A stretch of DNA of 64,000 bases from an uncultured Candidatus Poseidoniales archaeon (lineage in GTDB: Archaea; Thermoplasmatota; Poseidoniia; Poseidoniales; Thalassarchaeaceae). Positions 39,721-49,763 of this stretch are shown here, piece by piece. The number at the start of each line of letters is the position of its first letter. Positions within the stretch are counted from its first letter, which is position 1. The stretch covers positions 1-64,000 of the forward strand of contig CACJKA010000006.1 of assembly GCA_902593945.1 (NCBI GenBank), read 5' to 3'. A model generated the notes under the pieces. That model did not search any database. It had not been told where the DNA came from and was given only the letters and a program-made list of their open reading frames with translations. A program made the position numbers and the translations under genes.

Positions 39721-40983
39721 GAATTCTTGATCCCCCATATATGATCTCAAAGCTTCTGGTATCATTATTCGACCATCCTCTGTTTGATATTGTTCAAGAA
39801 TTGCCACCAATGCTCTACTTGTGGCAACTGCAGTGGAATTTAGTGTATGAACAGCAGAGTTTCCTTCCGATGTCCTGTATCTCATACGAAGTCTATTTGC
39901 CTGATAGTCAGTACAATTAGAACAAGAAACCACTTCTTTGTATTCTCCAACACCCGGTAGCCATGCTTCAAGGTCATATTTCTTTGAAGCGACAGTCCCC
40001 ATGTCTCCAGTACAAATATTTACTACTCGGTAGTGTAAACCTAAACTATCCCATAATTCAGTTGCATTATTCAATAAATCTTCATGATGAGACCATGAGT
40101 CTTCTGGTTTACAAATTATTATTTGTTCTATTTTAGTAAACTGATGTACTCTCCATATCCCTCTATCTGAGAGCCCATGCGCTCCAACTTCTCTACGGAA
40201 ACATTGCGATACTCCGACAAGCTTTATTGGAAGCTCAGAAGGTTCGATAATTTCATCCATTCTCATAGCAGTTAATGGGTGTTCACTTGTGGCTATGAGA
40301 TAGAATTTATCTGGCTCAATACCATACATTACAGTTTCAAAATCCCCAAGATCTGTAACTCCCTCGTAAGCTTCTTTATTCATCATTAAAGGCGGTTGAA
40401 CGAGAGTATAATTTTTATTGATGAGAAAGTTTGTAGTGTAATTTTGTAGAGCCATTTCTAGTCTTGCTAAATCTCCTTGCATGAAATAGAATCTACTTCC
40501 AGTAATTTTTGCGGCCCTAGCTAAATCAACCCAACCATTGTTTTCAATAATTTCATTGTGATTTTTTGCCTCGAAACTAAAATCAATTTTCTCACCATGT
40601 AGGCTGTGTAGAGTATTCTTTTGCTCGTCTTCCCCTACTGGAACACTTTCGTGAAGAATATTTGGGACTCTCATTCTTATTGAATCTCTATTTTCTAGAA
40701 AATCATCCGCCATTTTTGATAATTCTTCAATCTTATCTCCTATGCTAGATACTTCAATCATTATTTTATTCACAGCCTCAGTATCTCCTGTTTTTTTTGC
40801 TGCGGCTATACCTCTTGCCGCTTCATTTCTTGATTTACGAAGTTGATCGACTTCATACCTCGCTTGCTTCCATTCATTATCTAGTCTAATTACTTCATCA
40901 ATGTTATCATGAGGAATTTTTCTTTTATCATGATCTTTTCGTAAAACCTCTGATTTTTCACGAAACATACTCATGTCTAGCAT
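39703..40983 (-). CDS. serS: Seryl-tRNA synthetase
   Basis: N-terminal coiled coil (MLDMSMFREKSEVLRKDHDKRK...), class II motifs VSQCFRREVGAHGLSDRGIWRVHQFTKIEQ and LNSTAVATSRALVAILEQYQTEDGRIMIPEALR. Confidence 0.95.
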   Translation of the reverse strand: MLDMSMFREKSEVLRKDHDKRKIPHDNIDEVIRLDNEWKQARYEVDQLRKSRNEAARGIAAAKKTGDTEAVNKIMIEVSSIGDKIEELSKMADDFLENRDSIRMRVPNILHESVPVGEDEQKNTLHSLHGEKIDFSFEAKNHNEIIENNGWVDLARAAKITGSRFYFMQGDLARLEMALQNYTTNFLINKNYTLVQPPLMMNKEAYEGVTDLGDFETVMYGIEPDKFYLIATSEHPLTAMRMDEIIEPSELPIKLVGVSQCFRREVGAHGLSDRGIWRVHQFTKIEQIIICKPEDSWSHHEDLLNNATELWDSLGLHYRVVNICTGDMGTVASKKYDLEAWLPGVGEYKEVVSCSNCTDYQANRLRMRYRTSEGNSAVHTLNSTAVATSRALVAILEQYQTEDGRIMIPEALRSYMGDQEFLSPLS

Positions 40984-41037
40984 AACTATCAACTCTAGGA
41001 GTGACCAATCTTCTTTCAATGAATCGGGCTTTTAGGT

Positions 41038-42138
41038 TCAGAAGAGGCTAATTTGTTGAATTAAATCAGATGGGCCATATACTATCAATCCAGTAATAAA
41101 ATAACCCAAAATTGCTCCACCATTAAGCAAAGGTAACCCTGCTTGTGGCTTCCCTTTCGCTACTTGGGTCATCAATCCTAAGTAACCCATTAATCCTCCT
41201 AATAAAGTCCCTATTCCAACCATCAAAGGATCTAAATGAAGCCATCCAAAGAATGAAGTTAGAGGTAAAGAACCTAAAACCGGACCAGTTTGTGGTAAGA
41301 AAGTGATGGTGGATATAATCAACATACCTGGGAAAATAACATCTCCGAGACCCATAAATAACGCATCTCTACCCGTTTTCTCTACTTTTATGGCCCCAAT
41401 TTTAGGGTCTTCCCAATCTTCTTGTGATGGTCTCTGAATTGTTTTTTCCATTACTCCTTCCTTCTCGTCTAAAAATGAATAACCTTTTTCTTTGGGAGCA
41501 ACTAATAATATTGGTAACTTCAGATCTATCATTGTGTCTGCTAATTCTAACATATGTTTACTTCCATTAACTGCCCAATGGTCATAAATTGCAGCGATAA
41601 TCATGAAGATGATAATTAATGTAGGGACAAAACTAATTCCAATCATTGTGATAACTCCAGCCCCAACTAGTATTCCTACAAGATTTACGATATACCATTC
41701 AGGGTATCTCCATAGAGTTATCATGAGTAATAGATCCAACCACAATGCAATAAAAAATGCATTTTCTTGAGTACTCATAAAAATTTCCATTGCCAATGCG
41801 ATATATGGATATGCTGTATATGTTAAGGAAAAATAAAGTGAGAACATAATAAATCCTTTAATGAAAAACTCAAGATTCTTTCTAGCAAGCCATATTATGA
41901 CGAAAGTAAAAATTCCGATTAAAACCAATTCCAGTAGTATATAGCTTGTTTGTGTCGTGCCTTCTTCTCCAAATGCTCGAGCCTCAGAAAAATTCCAAAC
42001 AGGTTGAATTGAAACTCCTAGAAATATAGTTGTTACAAACATTCCAGCCATGCTTGTCATTGATTTCCACTGATCTTTTATGGCCTCTATCGTCTCGTTC
42101 ACTTTCACTCCCCTGCCCCCACGAAGTTCAAAGACCAT
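41038..42138 (-). CDS. Presenilin/signal-peptide-peptidase-like aspartyl intramembrane protease
   Basis: MIIAAIYDHWAV (YD motif), LFMGLGDVIFPGML (GxGD motif), AGLPLLNGGAILGY (PxL motif). Confidence 0.85.
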   Translation of the reverse strand: MVFELRGGRGVKVNETIEAIKDQWKSMTSMAGMFVTTIFLGVSIQPVWNFSEARAFGEEGTTQTSYILLELVLIGIFTFVIIWLARKNLEFFIKGFIMFSLYFSLTYTAYPYIALAMEIFMSTQENAFFIALWLDLLLMITLWRYPEWYIVNLVGILVGAGVITMIGISFVPTLIIIFMIIAAIYDHWAVNGSKHMLELADTMIDLKLPILLVAPKEKGYSFLDEKEGVMEKTIQRPSQEDWEDPKIGAIKVEKTGRDALFMGLGDVIFPGMLIISTITFLPQTGPVLGSLPLTSFFGWLHLDPLMVGIGTLLGGLMGYLGLMTQVAKGKPQAGLPLLNGGAILGYFITGLIVYGPSDLIQQISLF

Positions 42139-42173
42139 ATCACTTTGACTAATACAAGTGTGTAGTTGAACTA

Positions 42174-43406
42174 GTGGGTGATTATCTTTTGAGCGTTAGA
42201 AAATGGCTAGAAAATACGAAAGATTCTGGTGTTAAATTAGGTCTTGAGAATTGTGAAGTCTTGTTGGAAAGATTGGGAAATCCTCATCTTGATTTCCCCT
42301 CAATTCATGTTGCCGGGACAAACGGTAAGGGTTCACTATGCGTTCAACTTTCTGCAGTTGCAAGAGAAAATAATTTGAAAGTAGGATTATTTACTTCTCC
42401 TCATTTGATAACAATTGAAGAAAGAATTAGAATAAATGGGATTCCAATTTCTCCTCAAGATTTTGATATCTTTTTGAATAAGGTACGTGAAGCCTCATTA
42501 ATTGCTCCAGTTTGTAAACCAACTTTTTTTGAAGTTACATTTTTGCTTGCCATGGTAGTTTTTAGTGAGAATAAGATTGACAGAGCTATTATTGAGACTG
42601 GTTTGGGAGGTAGACTAGATTCTACCAGATTGGTTGATGCTGATCTTTGTGTGATAACCACCATCTCAAAGGATCATACTGAGTTTTTAGGAGAAACCTT
42701 GGAAAAAATTGCTTTCGAAAAAGCGGGTATTCATCGTCCAGGGGTGCCTCTACTCTTATTGAAAAATGAGAATTTATCTTCTTCTGTATTGACAGTAATT
42801 TCCGATAAAGTTGGTGAAGATCTTTGGTTATTTGAAGAAAATAAAGAATTGTCGAATTGGCAGAATTGGAATATAATGGCAAGAAAAATTGCACAATTTT
42901 TCAAATGGGAAGAATCAGAAATTAATTGTAAATGGCCGGGGCGCTCCCCTGGATATGGTTCATCCTGGTTTGATTTCCCTCTGAAGATATGTGCTGCTCA
43001 CAACAAAGAAGGCTTTGAGTCCGAACTTAATTCAATCAAAAAACCGAGTGTTTTTGTTATCGGAGTAACAGAAAAAGCAGATATCAACGATACATTAACT
43101 CCATTTCTACAAGAGAATCTTCATCAATCCATTTTTCATCATTTGATATTTACTGAACCTCTTTCTGGAAGAAATAATTCTGTAAGTGCAGAGCAATTAG
43201 AAAATATAATTTGTAGCCATAGAGAAACCTCTCGTGATATAATTAAGAATCCAGTTAACGCGATTGAAGAAGCATCAAAAATTTGTGAAATCGATAGTGT
43301 CGAGTTGGTCCTGATAGGTAGTGTTTATCTTGTTGGAGATATTCTAAATTATATTATTTCTAGAGATAATCTGAATTTTTGGGAAGAACTCCGCGTTCAC
43401 CGATAA
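42174..43406 (+). CDS. folC: Folylpolyglutamate synthase / Mur-ligase family (GTG start)
   Basis: SIHVAGTNGKGSLCVQLSAVARENNLKVGLFTSPHLITIEERIRING...IIETGLGGRLDSTRLV...DHTEFLGETLEKIAFEKAGI. Confidence 0.92.
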   Translation: MGDYLLSVRKWLENTKDSGVKLGLENCEVLLERLGNPHLDFPSIHVAGTNGKGSLCVQLSAVARENNLKVGLFTSPHLITIEERIRINGIPISPQDFDIFLNKVREASLIAPVCKPTFFEVTFLLAMVVFSENKIDRAIIETGLGGRLDSTRLVDADLCVITTISKDHTEFLGETLEKIAFEKAGIHRPGVPLLLLKNENLSSSVLTVISDKVGEDLWLFEENKELSNWQNWNIMARKIAQFFKWEESEINCKWPGRSPGYGSSWFDFPLKICAAHNKEGFESELNSIKKPSVFVIGVTEKADINDTLTPFLQENLHQSIFHHLIFTEPLSGRNNSVSAEQLENIICSHRETSRDIIKNPVNAIEEASKICEIDSVELVLIGSVYLVGDILNYIISRDNLNFWEELRVHR

Positions 43407-43439
43407 TCAAAAAGGATGACCTATGTCGATGGCTCGTAG

Positions 43440-43748
43440 ATGACCAATAAGCCGGATGAGAAAAATGAAATTAGAGTAGTCTTGGAACCACAAGACAGTA
43501 CTTCGAAATATATCTTAGTAGCTCTTATTCTTGTTCTTTCTGGCTTGCTATTCGCTATTCTAGCGGGTGGCGGTGCAGAAAAATTACTATCATCAAATGA
43601 TGATACTATCGGAAACTGTGGTGATGGTTTAGATAATGACAATGGAGGAAAAGCCGATAGAGATGATCCTGATTGTTATGCCAACCCTACTTCTTTAGAT
43701 GGTTATGACCCTAATCGTACAGAGGCGAATAGGGATAATGACTTATGA
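43440..43748 (+). CDS. Small TM protein with Cys/Asp metal-binding-like motif
   Basis: TM YILVALILVLSGLLFAILA; NCGDGLDNDNGGKADRDDPDC motif. Confidence 0.6.
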   Translation: MTNKPDEKNEIRVVLEPQDSTSKYILVALILVLSGLLFAILAGGGAEKLLSSNDDTIGNCGDGLDNDNGGKADRDDPDCYANPTSLDGYDPNRTEANRDNDL

Positions 43749-43770
43749 TAGATATTCAGGAGATATTCAT

Positions 43771-44208
43771 ATGAGCGACAAATGGGATAAAAGATTTCTA
43801 GAATTAGCGAAACATATCTCTGACTGGTCAAAAGACCCCTCTACCAAAGTAGGTTGTATTGTTGTAGGCGAAGATCGTGAAATTAGGTCTACAGGATTCA
43901 ATGGTTTCCCTAGAGGTATAGAAGATAAAATCGAGAGATTAGAAGATCGCGAACAGAAGTATCCTATGATTTGTCACGCTGAAGAGAATGCTATAATGCA
44001 CGCTGCAAGAATTGGCATTTCATTGAAAGGTACTATGGCGTATGTAACTTGGCCGCCTTGTTCTAGATGTACTAGGTCTCTTATTCAAGCAGGAGTAAGA
44101 GAGGTTATTTATCCTAAAGATCTAGAGATTCCAGAAAGATGGCAAAAAGATTTTGATATTGCATCCGGCATGATGCATGAAGCTGGAATAATCGTTAGAA
44201 CTGCATAA
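43771..44208 (+). CDS. dCMP deaminase-like cytidine/deoxycytidylate deaminase
   Basis: STKVGCIVVGEDREIRSTGFNGFPRG, CHAEENAIMHAA, TWPPCSRCTRSLIQAGVREVIY. Confidence 0.93.
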   Translation: MSDKWDKRFLELAKHISDWSKDPSTKVGCIVVGEDREIRSTGFNGFPRGIEDKIERLEDREQKYPMICHAEENAIMHAARIGISLKGTMAYVTWPPCSRCTRSLIQAGVREVIYPKDLEIPERWQKDFDIASGMMHEAGIIVRTA

Positions 44209-44216
44209 TTCAGAGA

Positions 44217-46076
44217 TTAGAAGTCTCCACCGCCGCCACCGCCGCCACCGCTGCCACCGCTGTCAAATCCACCGCCGCCGCCACCGCCGCCGCCACCGCC
44301 ACTACTACTACTACTCGCTCTTTCAGAACGGGTACTTCCTGAACTGGATCTGAAACTTCCTCTTCTACTACTCATGACCCTGTAACTCCAATTGTAATGA
44401 TCGTAATGATCCATTTGATGAGTATCTCCCATAGTTGTAAAAGATTTTGAGTTCATAATTGGTATTCCTAGAATTAGGCTCATTTCCTTTTTCATATTTC
44501 CCGCACCTTGATTAGTTATATCGAAGACTAAATTGATGGCAGCAAAAACAGGCATTGCAACAAAAGGGCCTAAGATTGCTAAAACAAAAATAGAACCTCC
44601 AATACCAATAAAGAAATTACCAAATGTTATTTTTGATGCTTCCATTCCCCAATAAGATTCGTCATATCCTATTAATAAAGTTACAATTATGGGTATAGTA
44701 AGTATCAATAAAATTACAGAAAAATAGTCTGATATGTTAGTTCTTAGTTGGTATACTTCATTTATCATTCTCAATTCATTATCATATTTCTCTAGACTGA
44801 TTTCCTTATCTACTTGCATTAAAACATCGTCTAATTGTCTAAAGGATTTAATTTCAGAATCACTAATCCCACTAAATTTTCCATTCCAGTTTTTTCTTAT
44901 TGATGAGTTTCCTGCAAGATTACCCATTATTGCTCTATTAATTAGGGCTATATTTTCAAATGCCATGTCTTTTTTCTTTCGAAACTTAATCTTTTTAGGA
45001 ATTGTCCTAGCAAATATACCAATAGATAATAAAATGAATAATGGCAATAATAAAATTATGTATAGATTAATTTCTATCCATTCCTCCATATTGAAGCCAT
45101 CATCGAGAATTGCTTTTTCAGAGTAATCTACAATCTCATGCAATAAAAAATCATCAACTTCTCCTCCACCCCATTCTAATTCTTCGTAAATTTCCCATTC
45201 TTTATCGTACATGTAATTTATCCAATCACTATTATATTCTGCTCCCATTCTAGTATAAACTTCCCAGTAAGTTCCCCATGCCGATTCATCATTCGTGATT
45301 AACCATAAAATATCGCATTCATCCAAATCATAATTCTGAAAAGCTCCATATGCATATTCATATGGGCCAATAAAAGAGGCATTTTTTCCGCTTAACCCGT
45401 CTATGGTAATAATCAAGATAGAGCAGTTTGTATTCTTTTCAATATCATTTATCCTCAAATTAATATCGATTTCATCCACATCAACAATTAATCCGGCTTC
45501 ATCAATAATCCAGTTAGGTGATGAATCATCAGCAATTTTATTCCATTCAGGATATGTAATCTCTCCTTGGATAACAATTTCTTCCATTCCTTCAACTGCA
45601 GCAAGTAAACCCTCGTACCATCTATCCTCGCTAAGATACGGTCTCACTCCGTAATCAAAGACCTCTTGGACGTACGAATCCCAACCTTCGTTAGAATACC
45701 CACTTCCTAACTCAGTCCAAAATTGTCTGTCTTGTTCTGACATGAATATCAGTATCGCTTTATTCTGATTTTTGTCATCATTTATTCCGTATTCATCGAA
45801 TGCAAATCTAGCATAATCCCATTTTTCCCAACCATCTGCATTATGTTCTTCATAACTTTCTATTGTTAGAACTACAATCGGTTTTCCTGTTTCAAGATAT
45901 ATCTCATTGGATTTGTTATTCAGTATATTAAACTCAGAATCTGACAAAACCTCTGCTGAATCAATAACCCAGACTCCTTCTTCTTCAGGAGGAGGAGGGA
46001 CGTCTGCTGCTTGAACATTAATAGATAAAAAAATACTAATTAATAGTGCAATGACAATTAGCCTGAGTTTCTTCAT
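44217..46076 (-). CDS. TPM-domain membrane protein with two TPM-like modules and a Gly-rich C-terminus
   Basis: Signal peptide, VWVIDSAEVLSDSEFNILNNKSNEIYLETGKPIVVLTIES, second module NWIIDEAGLIVDVDEIDINLRIND..., C-terminal GGGGGGGGGGGFDSGGSGGGGGGGGDF. Confidence 0.8.
   Translation of the reverse strand: MKKLRLIVIALLISIFLSINVQAADVPPPPEEEGVWVIDSAEVLSDSEFNILNNKSNEIYLETGKPIVVLTIESYEEHNADGWEKWDYARFAFDEYGINDDKNQNKAILIFMSEQDRQFWTELGSGYSNEGWDSYVQEVFDYGVRPYLSEDRWYEGLLAAVEGMEEIVIQGEITYPEWNKIADDSSPNWIIDEAGLIVDVDEIDINLRINDIEKNTNCSILIITIDGLSGKNASFIGPYEYAYGAFQNYDLDECDILWLITNDESAWGTYWEVYTRMGAEYNSDWINYMYDKEWEIYEELEWGGGEVDDFLLHEIVDYSEKAILDDGFNMEEWIEINLYIILLLPLFILLSIGIFARTIPKKIKFRKKKDMAFENIALINRAIMGNLAGNSSIRKNWNGKFSGISDSEIKSFRQLDDVLMQVDKEISLEKYDNELRMINEVYQLRTNISDYFSVILLILTIPIIVTLLIGYDESYWGMEASKITFGNFFIGIGGSIFVLAILGPFVAMPVFAAINLVFDITNQGAGNMKKEMSLILGIPIMNSKSFTTMGDTHQMDHYDHYNWSYRVMSSRRGSFRSSSGSTRSERASSSSSGGGGGGGGGGGFDSGGSGGGGGGGGDF
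44220..44304 (-). repeat. Low-complexity GGN tract encoding poly-Gly
   Basis: ccgccgccaccgccgcc... runs. Confidence 0.85.
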
Positions 46077-46128
46077 ATCAAAGCCAATAATACTCAACTC
46101 ATAAACTATTTTCCGTCATTAAAATTAC

Positions 46129-46671
46129 TTATTCGATTTTCTGAAAGAATTCTTCCAAGTCACCAATTAATTCCTCTTCCGTACCATCATTTAGAATTAC
46201 TATATCTGCTAATTCTGCAGTTGCGTTTAGAGCCTGCCCTGCATCATCTTTAGCTACAGCCTCTGCCTTTTCTTGCTCCATAAAAGTCTCTTTGTCTAAG
46301 GGATCACCAGCTCTTGCCCGACTTTGCAGTCTCTCCCATCTTGTTTCTGTATTTGCTCTAATTTCTATTAAGATAAAATCATCTCTTTTCCTCAAAGCCT
46401 CAACTTCTCCTGGGGTCCTAATTGAATCAACAACGGCATCCTTTCCATCCAGAATGTCTAGCAACATTTCTGCTAATATTCCAGCGCCACCCTTTCTTCT
46501 AAGTTCTCTCCCTCCTTCAATCAAAGCGTCTCTTGTAGGCTCAATATTTTGTTCCGCAAGCCATGCTCTAATTGAATCAGAACAAGAAGAAGTTTCCAAT
46601 CCTTTATTTGAAAACCAGTTGACAACCGTCGACTTTCCGGACGCATTTCTTCCAGTTAAACCAATGAGCAT
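46129..46671 (-). CDS. Dephospho-CoA kinase-like P-loop NTPase (UPF0200-like)
   Basis: MLIGLTGRNASGKSTVVNWFSNKGLE; archaeal kinase-like sequence. Confidence 0.75.
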   Translation of the reverse strand: MLIGLTGRNASGKSTVVNWFSNKGLETSSCSDSIRAWLAEQNIEPTRDALIEGGRELRRKGGAGILAEMLLDILDGKDAVVDSIRTPGEVEALRKRDDFILIEIRANTETRWERLQSRARAGDPLDKETFMEQEKAEAVAKDDAGQALNATAELADIVILNDGTEEELIGDLEEFFQKIE

Positions 46672-46713
46672 GTGAGCACGCTGTGAAAGGATGGAAATAG
46701 TGATTGCCTTCTC

Positions 46714-49698
46714 TCAACCCCAATATCTACGTGTTGAAGCATACTTTAATTCAGCATTATGTATAGAACGTAGTAATCTTACTCTCTCTCCTGAAACATG
46801 ACCTCTGAGAATTTTTGTTGCTGTTTCTTCTGCAATTCCTCTACCCATCATACAAATTATTGCATCCTTCCCATGAGTACGAATTAGCTCTGCATTCTTA
46901 GTCATTTTACCAGAAATTTTCGGGTCCTTGCTTTCAACCCAATCAGATAACATAGACTCCATTCTTTCTGGTGAACATGCTTGCATAGTTCCTGAACAAC
47001 TAGAACAGGGGGCCACTCTTTCAGTAAATCTTGCAACTCTCTTTCTTGTTCTATTTTTACAATTTAGACAAATCAATACTGCTCTTTCGTTTACCAATCT
47101 AACTTCTAAATGATCTCTCAGTTCTTTATCTGACCAAGATGGAAGCAATAGATCTTTTTCACTTTTCTTTGATTGACCAAGAGGTCCAGGGGGTGTTTCT
47201 AATAATTTTATATCTCCATTTTGTATTTCGGTAAGTAAGTCGACAGTTGCCTCTATATCCATTCTTTCATGGAATAATTTACTTAACGCCTCTTCAATTA
47301 CTGGTGTCCCTTTCCATCTTCTCATCAAACCCTGAAGATTTACTTTGCGAGGATCAACTCCTTTTTGCAAAACTCCCATTCTTCTAGCAACTTGAACAAC
47401 TCTCCATCTCACTGCTCTTCCATTTGGAATCGTCATTCGCATTAGAGAAGGTATTGCTGCAGGTGGAGTTTGTTGTAACCATCCAACGACGTCTACAGTA
47501 CTTGTTCCTGGAATTTGAATGGATATTCTATAAGGGTCAATTAAGGTTCTTCCCATCTTACCTTCTTTCAATGAACCAAATGCTTGAATTAGATATGCCA
47601 ATGTTTCATTAATTTTAGATCCAGCACAAGTGTTTAGAATAATTGTTTTTTGTCTTTCTTCTATTGTTATGGTTCTTTCATCGGGTAAAACTCCAGTAGC
47701 CTCAATATGTTCTGCAACTGTCCTAATTAATACATCTCTTGCACTAGGTGATAGTGGATATTCTTCAAAGGGAATTACAGATTCATCATTTTCAATTGCT
47801 CCAATAGTTATTCCAACAGATCTTCTTAACTTTCCAACTTCTCTAGCCACTTCTTTGGGTACTGGGGTCAATTCTCCAGACCATACGGGAGCTTCTCCAG
47901 TTTCTTTTATTGGGGCTACTAGAAGTTCTTCTTGTTCTGGATCAGCATCAACAATTTGCCAAGTTCTACCTGCCATTACAAATCTTCTTGCTCTCCCCAT
48001 TGAATCATCACTAGCATCGTTGTTAAGAGACAGAACAAATGCTTCATCTACGGAACCAAGAACCGACCTACTTACAGCATCTCTAACTCTGTAAGAAATT
48101 TCATCAGGAATCATAGAGATATGGTCTGTTCTAGATTTAGATGCTTTTCCAGATGGAGAGAACCAACCTTTTTCAAGACTCTTGGGGAGCTCTTTGACCA
48201 TTGCCTTTCTCCATTTGATTTTATCAGATTCTTTTTGTTCCTCATCCCAAGGAGGCCTTTTCTCAGGGATATCTTGACTACTCCTCTTCGCCAACTCTTC
48301 CCAAAGTTTCGCTGGCCATTTTGTTACATCTGATTCTTCTGGATTTTCAATAAGTCTAATTAACCAACGATCATTTAGGACCCTCAATATATTGATACTT
48401 TTTTCATAATCCCATTCTCTGAATATTGAGCAATTTTCTATAATCTCATTAGCCTTCTGGAGTGGTACTACTCCTCTCTCTATGCCCAATTGAATAAACT
48501 GATTAGCGGCTACAATTCCTGGATCTGTTTGCCATTCTACTCCCTCAAGTTCCGATGCCATTGCTCTTCTTGAAATTACTGCACATTCAGAAATTTCATC
48601 TAATTCCCATGCTAGAATCTCTCCTCTTCCTGTACCGCCTAGATGATGCTCAGCTCTCCCCATTCTTTGCAGTAATCTATCTACTGCTCTTGGAGATTGT
48701 AATTGATGAACTTTCTTAATAGACCCAATATCAATTCCTAATTCCAAGCTACTAGTACAAATAATTCCATGTAAATCTCCACTCCTTAGTTTATCTTCCA
48801 TTTCTTTTCTAGTTTCAGATGCGAGACTTCCATGATGTACACCAATTTTAATCTCTGGTGCTATAGCAGTTAGTCTTTGAGAAACTGTTTCAGCAGCAGA
48901 TCTTGAATTAACAAACACTAGAGATGGAGAATCATCTATTAATGAGTTAGCTAGTCTCCGAAAGGCAGCAACAGAATTGGGTGAAACTGACCATTTTACT
49001 GATAGAATATCATCTTCAGGAGATGGGATTTCTTTATGGACTAAAACATCTGTAAATCTTGGAGCAGGCCCCATTATAGGTATCGCATTATTAGCCATGT
49101 AATTAGCAACCTCGGCAGGGTTTCCAACAGTTGCAGAGAGCCCTATTCGTTGTATATCATTAGGGTTAATATCTGCAATACGCTCTAGTCCTACCATTAA
49201 CTGAGAACCTCTTTCACTTCCAGCCAAATCATGTATTTCATCTAAAATTATAACTTTAACACCCGCAAGATGTTTCCTTAATCTACTTCCTAGCATCATT
49301 ATTTGTGTGGTTTCTGGTGTAGTAACTAATAAATTTGGAGGATTCTTTGATTGTCTTGTCCTCTCTTTTTGAGTAGTGTCTCCATGTCTTAAGCCAACAG
49401 TTAATCCAAGAGGTTCCAACATTGCAGATAACCTTCTGTCAATATCTCTGTTCAGTGCTCTTAGTGGCGTAATATATAGGATTGACAGCCCTTCCCAATT
49501 CTCACTAATTGCTCTTGAAATTACTGGCAATATTGCGGCTTCAGTTTTGCCACTTCCTGTTGGTGCAACCAATAGTCTATTTTTTCCTGCACATAAATCA
49601 ATAGCCGCTTCTTCTTGAATTGGCGTTAGATTCCAACCTAACTTAGATATCAAGTCTCTAACTTTTGGGTGCAGAATTTCTATTGCTGCCCCTTCCAT
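46714..49698 (-). CDS. Lhr-like DEAD/DEAH-box superfamily 2 helicase
   Basis: LVAPTGSGKTEAAILPVISRA, VIILDEIHDLAGSERGSQL, LSATVGNP, GIICTSSLELGIDIG, LLQRMGRAEHHLGGTGRGEI. Confidence 0.93.
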   Translation of the reverse strand: MEGAAIEILHPKVRDLISKLGWNLTPIQEEAAIDLCAGKNRLLVAPTGSGKTEAAILPVISRAISENWEGLSILYITPLRALNRDIDRRLSAMLEPLGLTVGLRHGDTTQKERTRQSKNPPNLLVTTPETTQIMMLGSRLRKHLAGVKVIILDEIHDLAGSERGSQLMVGLERIADINPNDIQRIGLSATVGNPAEVANYMANNAIPIMGPAPRFTDVLVHKEIPSPEDDILSVKWSVSPNSVAAFRRLANSLIDDSPSLVFVNSRSAAETVSQRLTAIAPEIKIGVHHGSLASETRKEMEDKLRSGDLHGIICTSSLELGIDIGSIKKVHQLQSPRAVDRLLQRMGRAEHHLGGTGRGEILAWELDEISECAVISRRAMASELEGVEWQTDPGIVAANQFIQLGIERGVVPLQKANEIIENCSIFREWDYEKSINILRVLNDRWLIRLIENPEESDVTKWPAKLWEELAKRSSQDIPEKRPPWDEEQKESDKIKWRKAMVKELPKSLEKGWFSPSGKASKSRTDHISMIPDEISYRVRDAVSRSVLGSVDEAFVLSLNNDASDDSMGRARRFVMAGRTWQIVDADPEQEELLVAPIKETGEAPVWSGELTPVPKEVAREVGKLRRSVGITIGAIENDESVIPFEEYPLSPSARDVLIRTVAEHIEATGVLPDERTITIEERQKTIILNTCAGSKINETLAYLIQAFGSLKEGKMGRTLIDPYRISIQIPGTSTVDVVGWLQQTPPAAIPSLMRMTIPNGRAVRWRVVQVARRMGVLQKGVDPRKVNLQGLMRRWKGTPVIEEALSKLFHERMDIEATVDLLTEIQNGDIKLLETPPGPLGQSKKSEKDLLLPSWSDKELRDHLEVRLVNERAVLICLNCKNRTRKRVARFTERVAPCSSCSGTMQACSPERMESMLSDWVESKDPKISGKMTKNAELIRTHGKDAIICMMGRGIAEETATKILRGHVSGERVRLLRSIHNAELKYASTRRYWG

Positions 49699-49763
49699 AT
49701 CTATATCGACAACGTTCTATCTAGAAAACCCAACGAATTAGAAATCAACTTCCATTATACAAT

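Noticed and set aside
44734-45126. 130-aa plus-strand ORF opposite the TPM gene
   Set aside because: Antisense shadow ORF of a TM-rich region; no start context or known family.
47630-48094. 154-aa plus-strand ORF opposite the Lhr-like helicase
   Set aside because: Antisense shadow ORF; the opposite strand encodes conserved helicase sequence.
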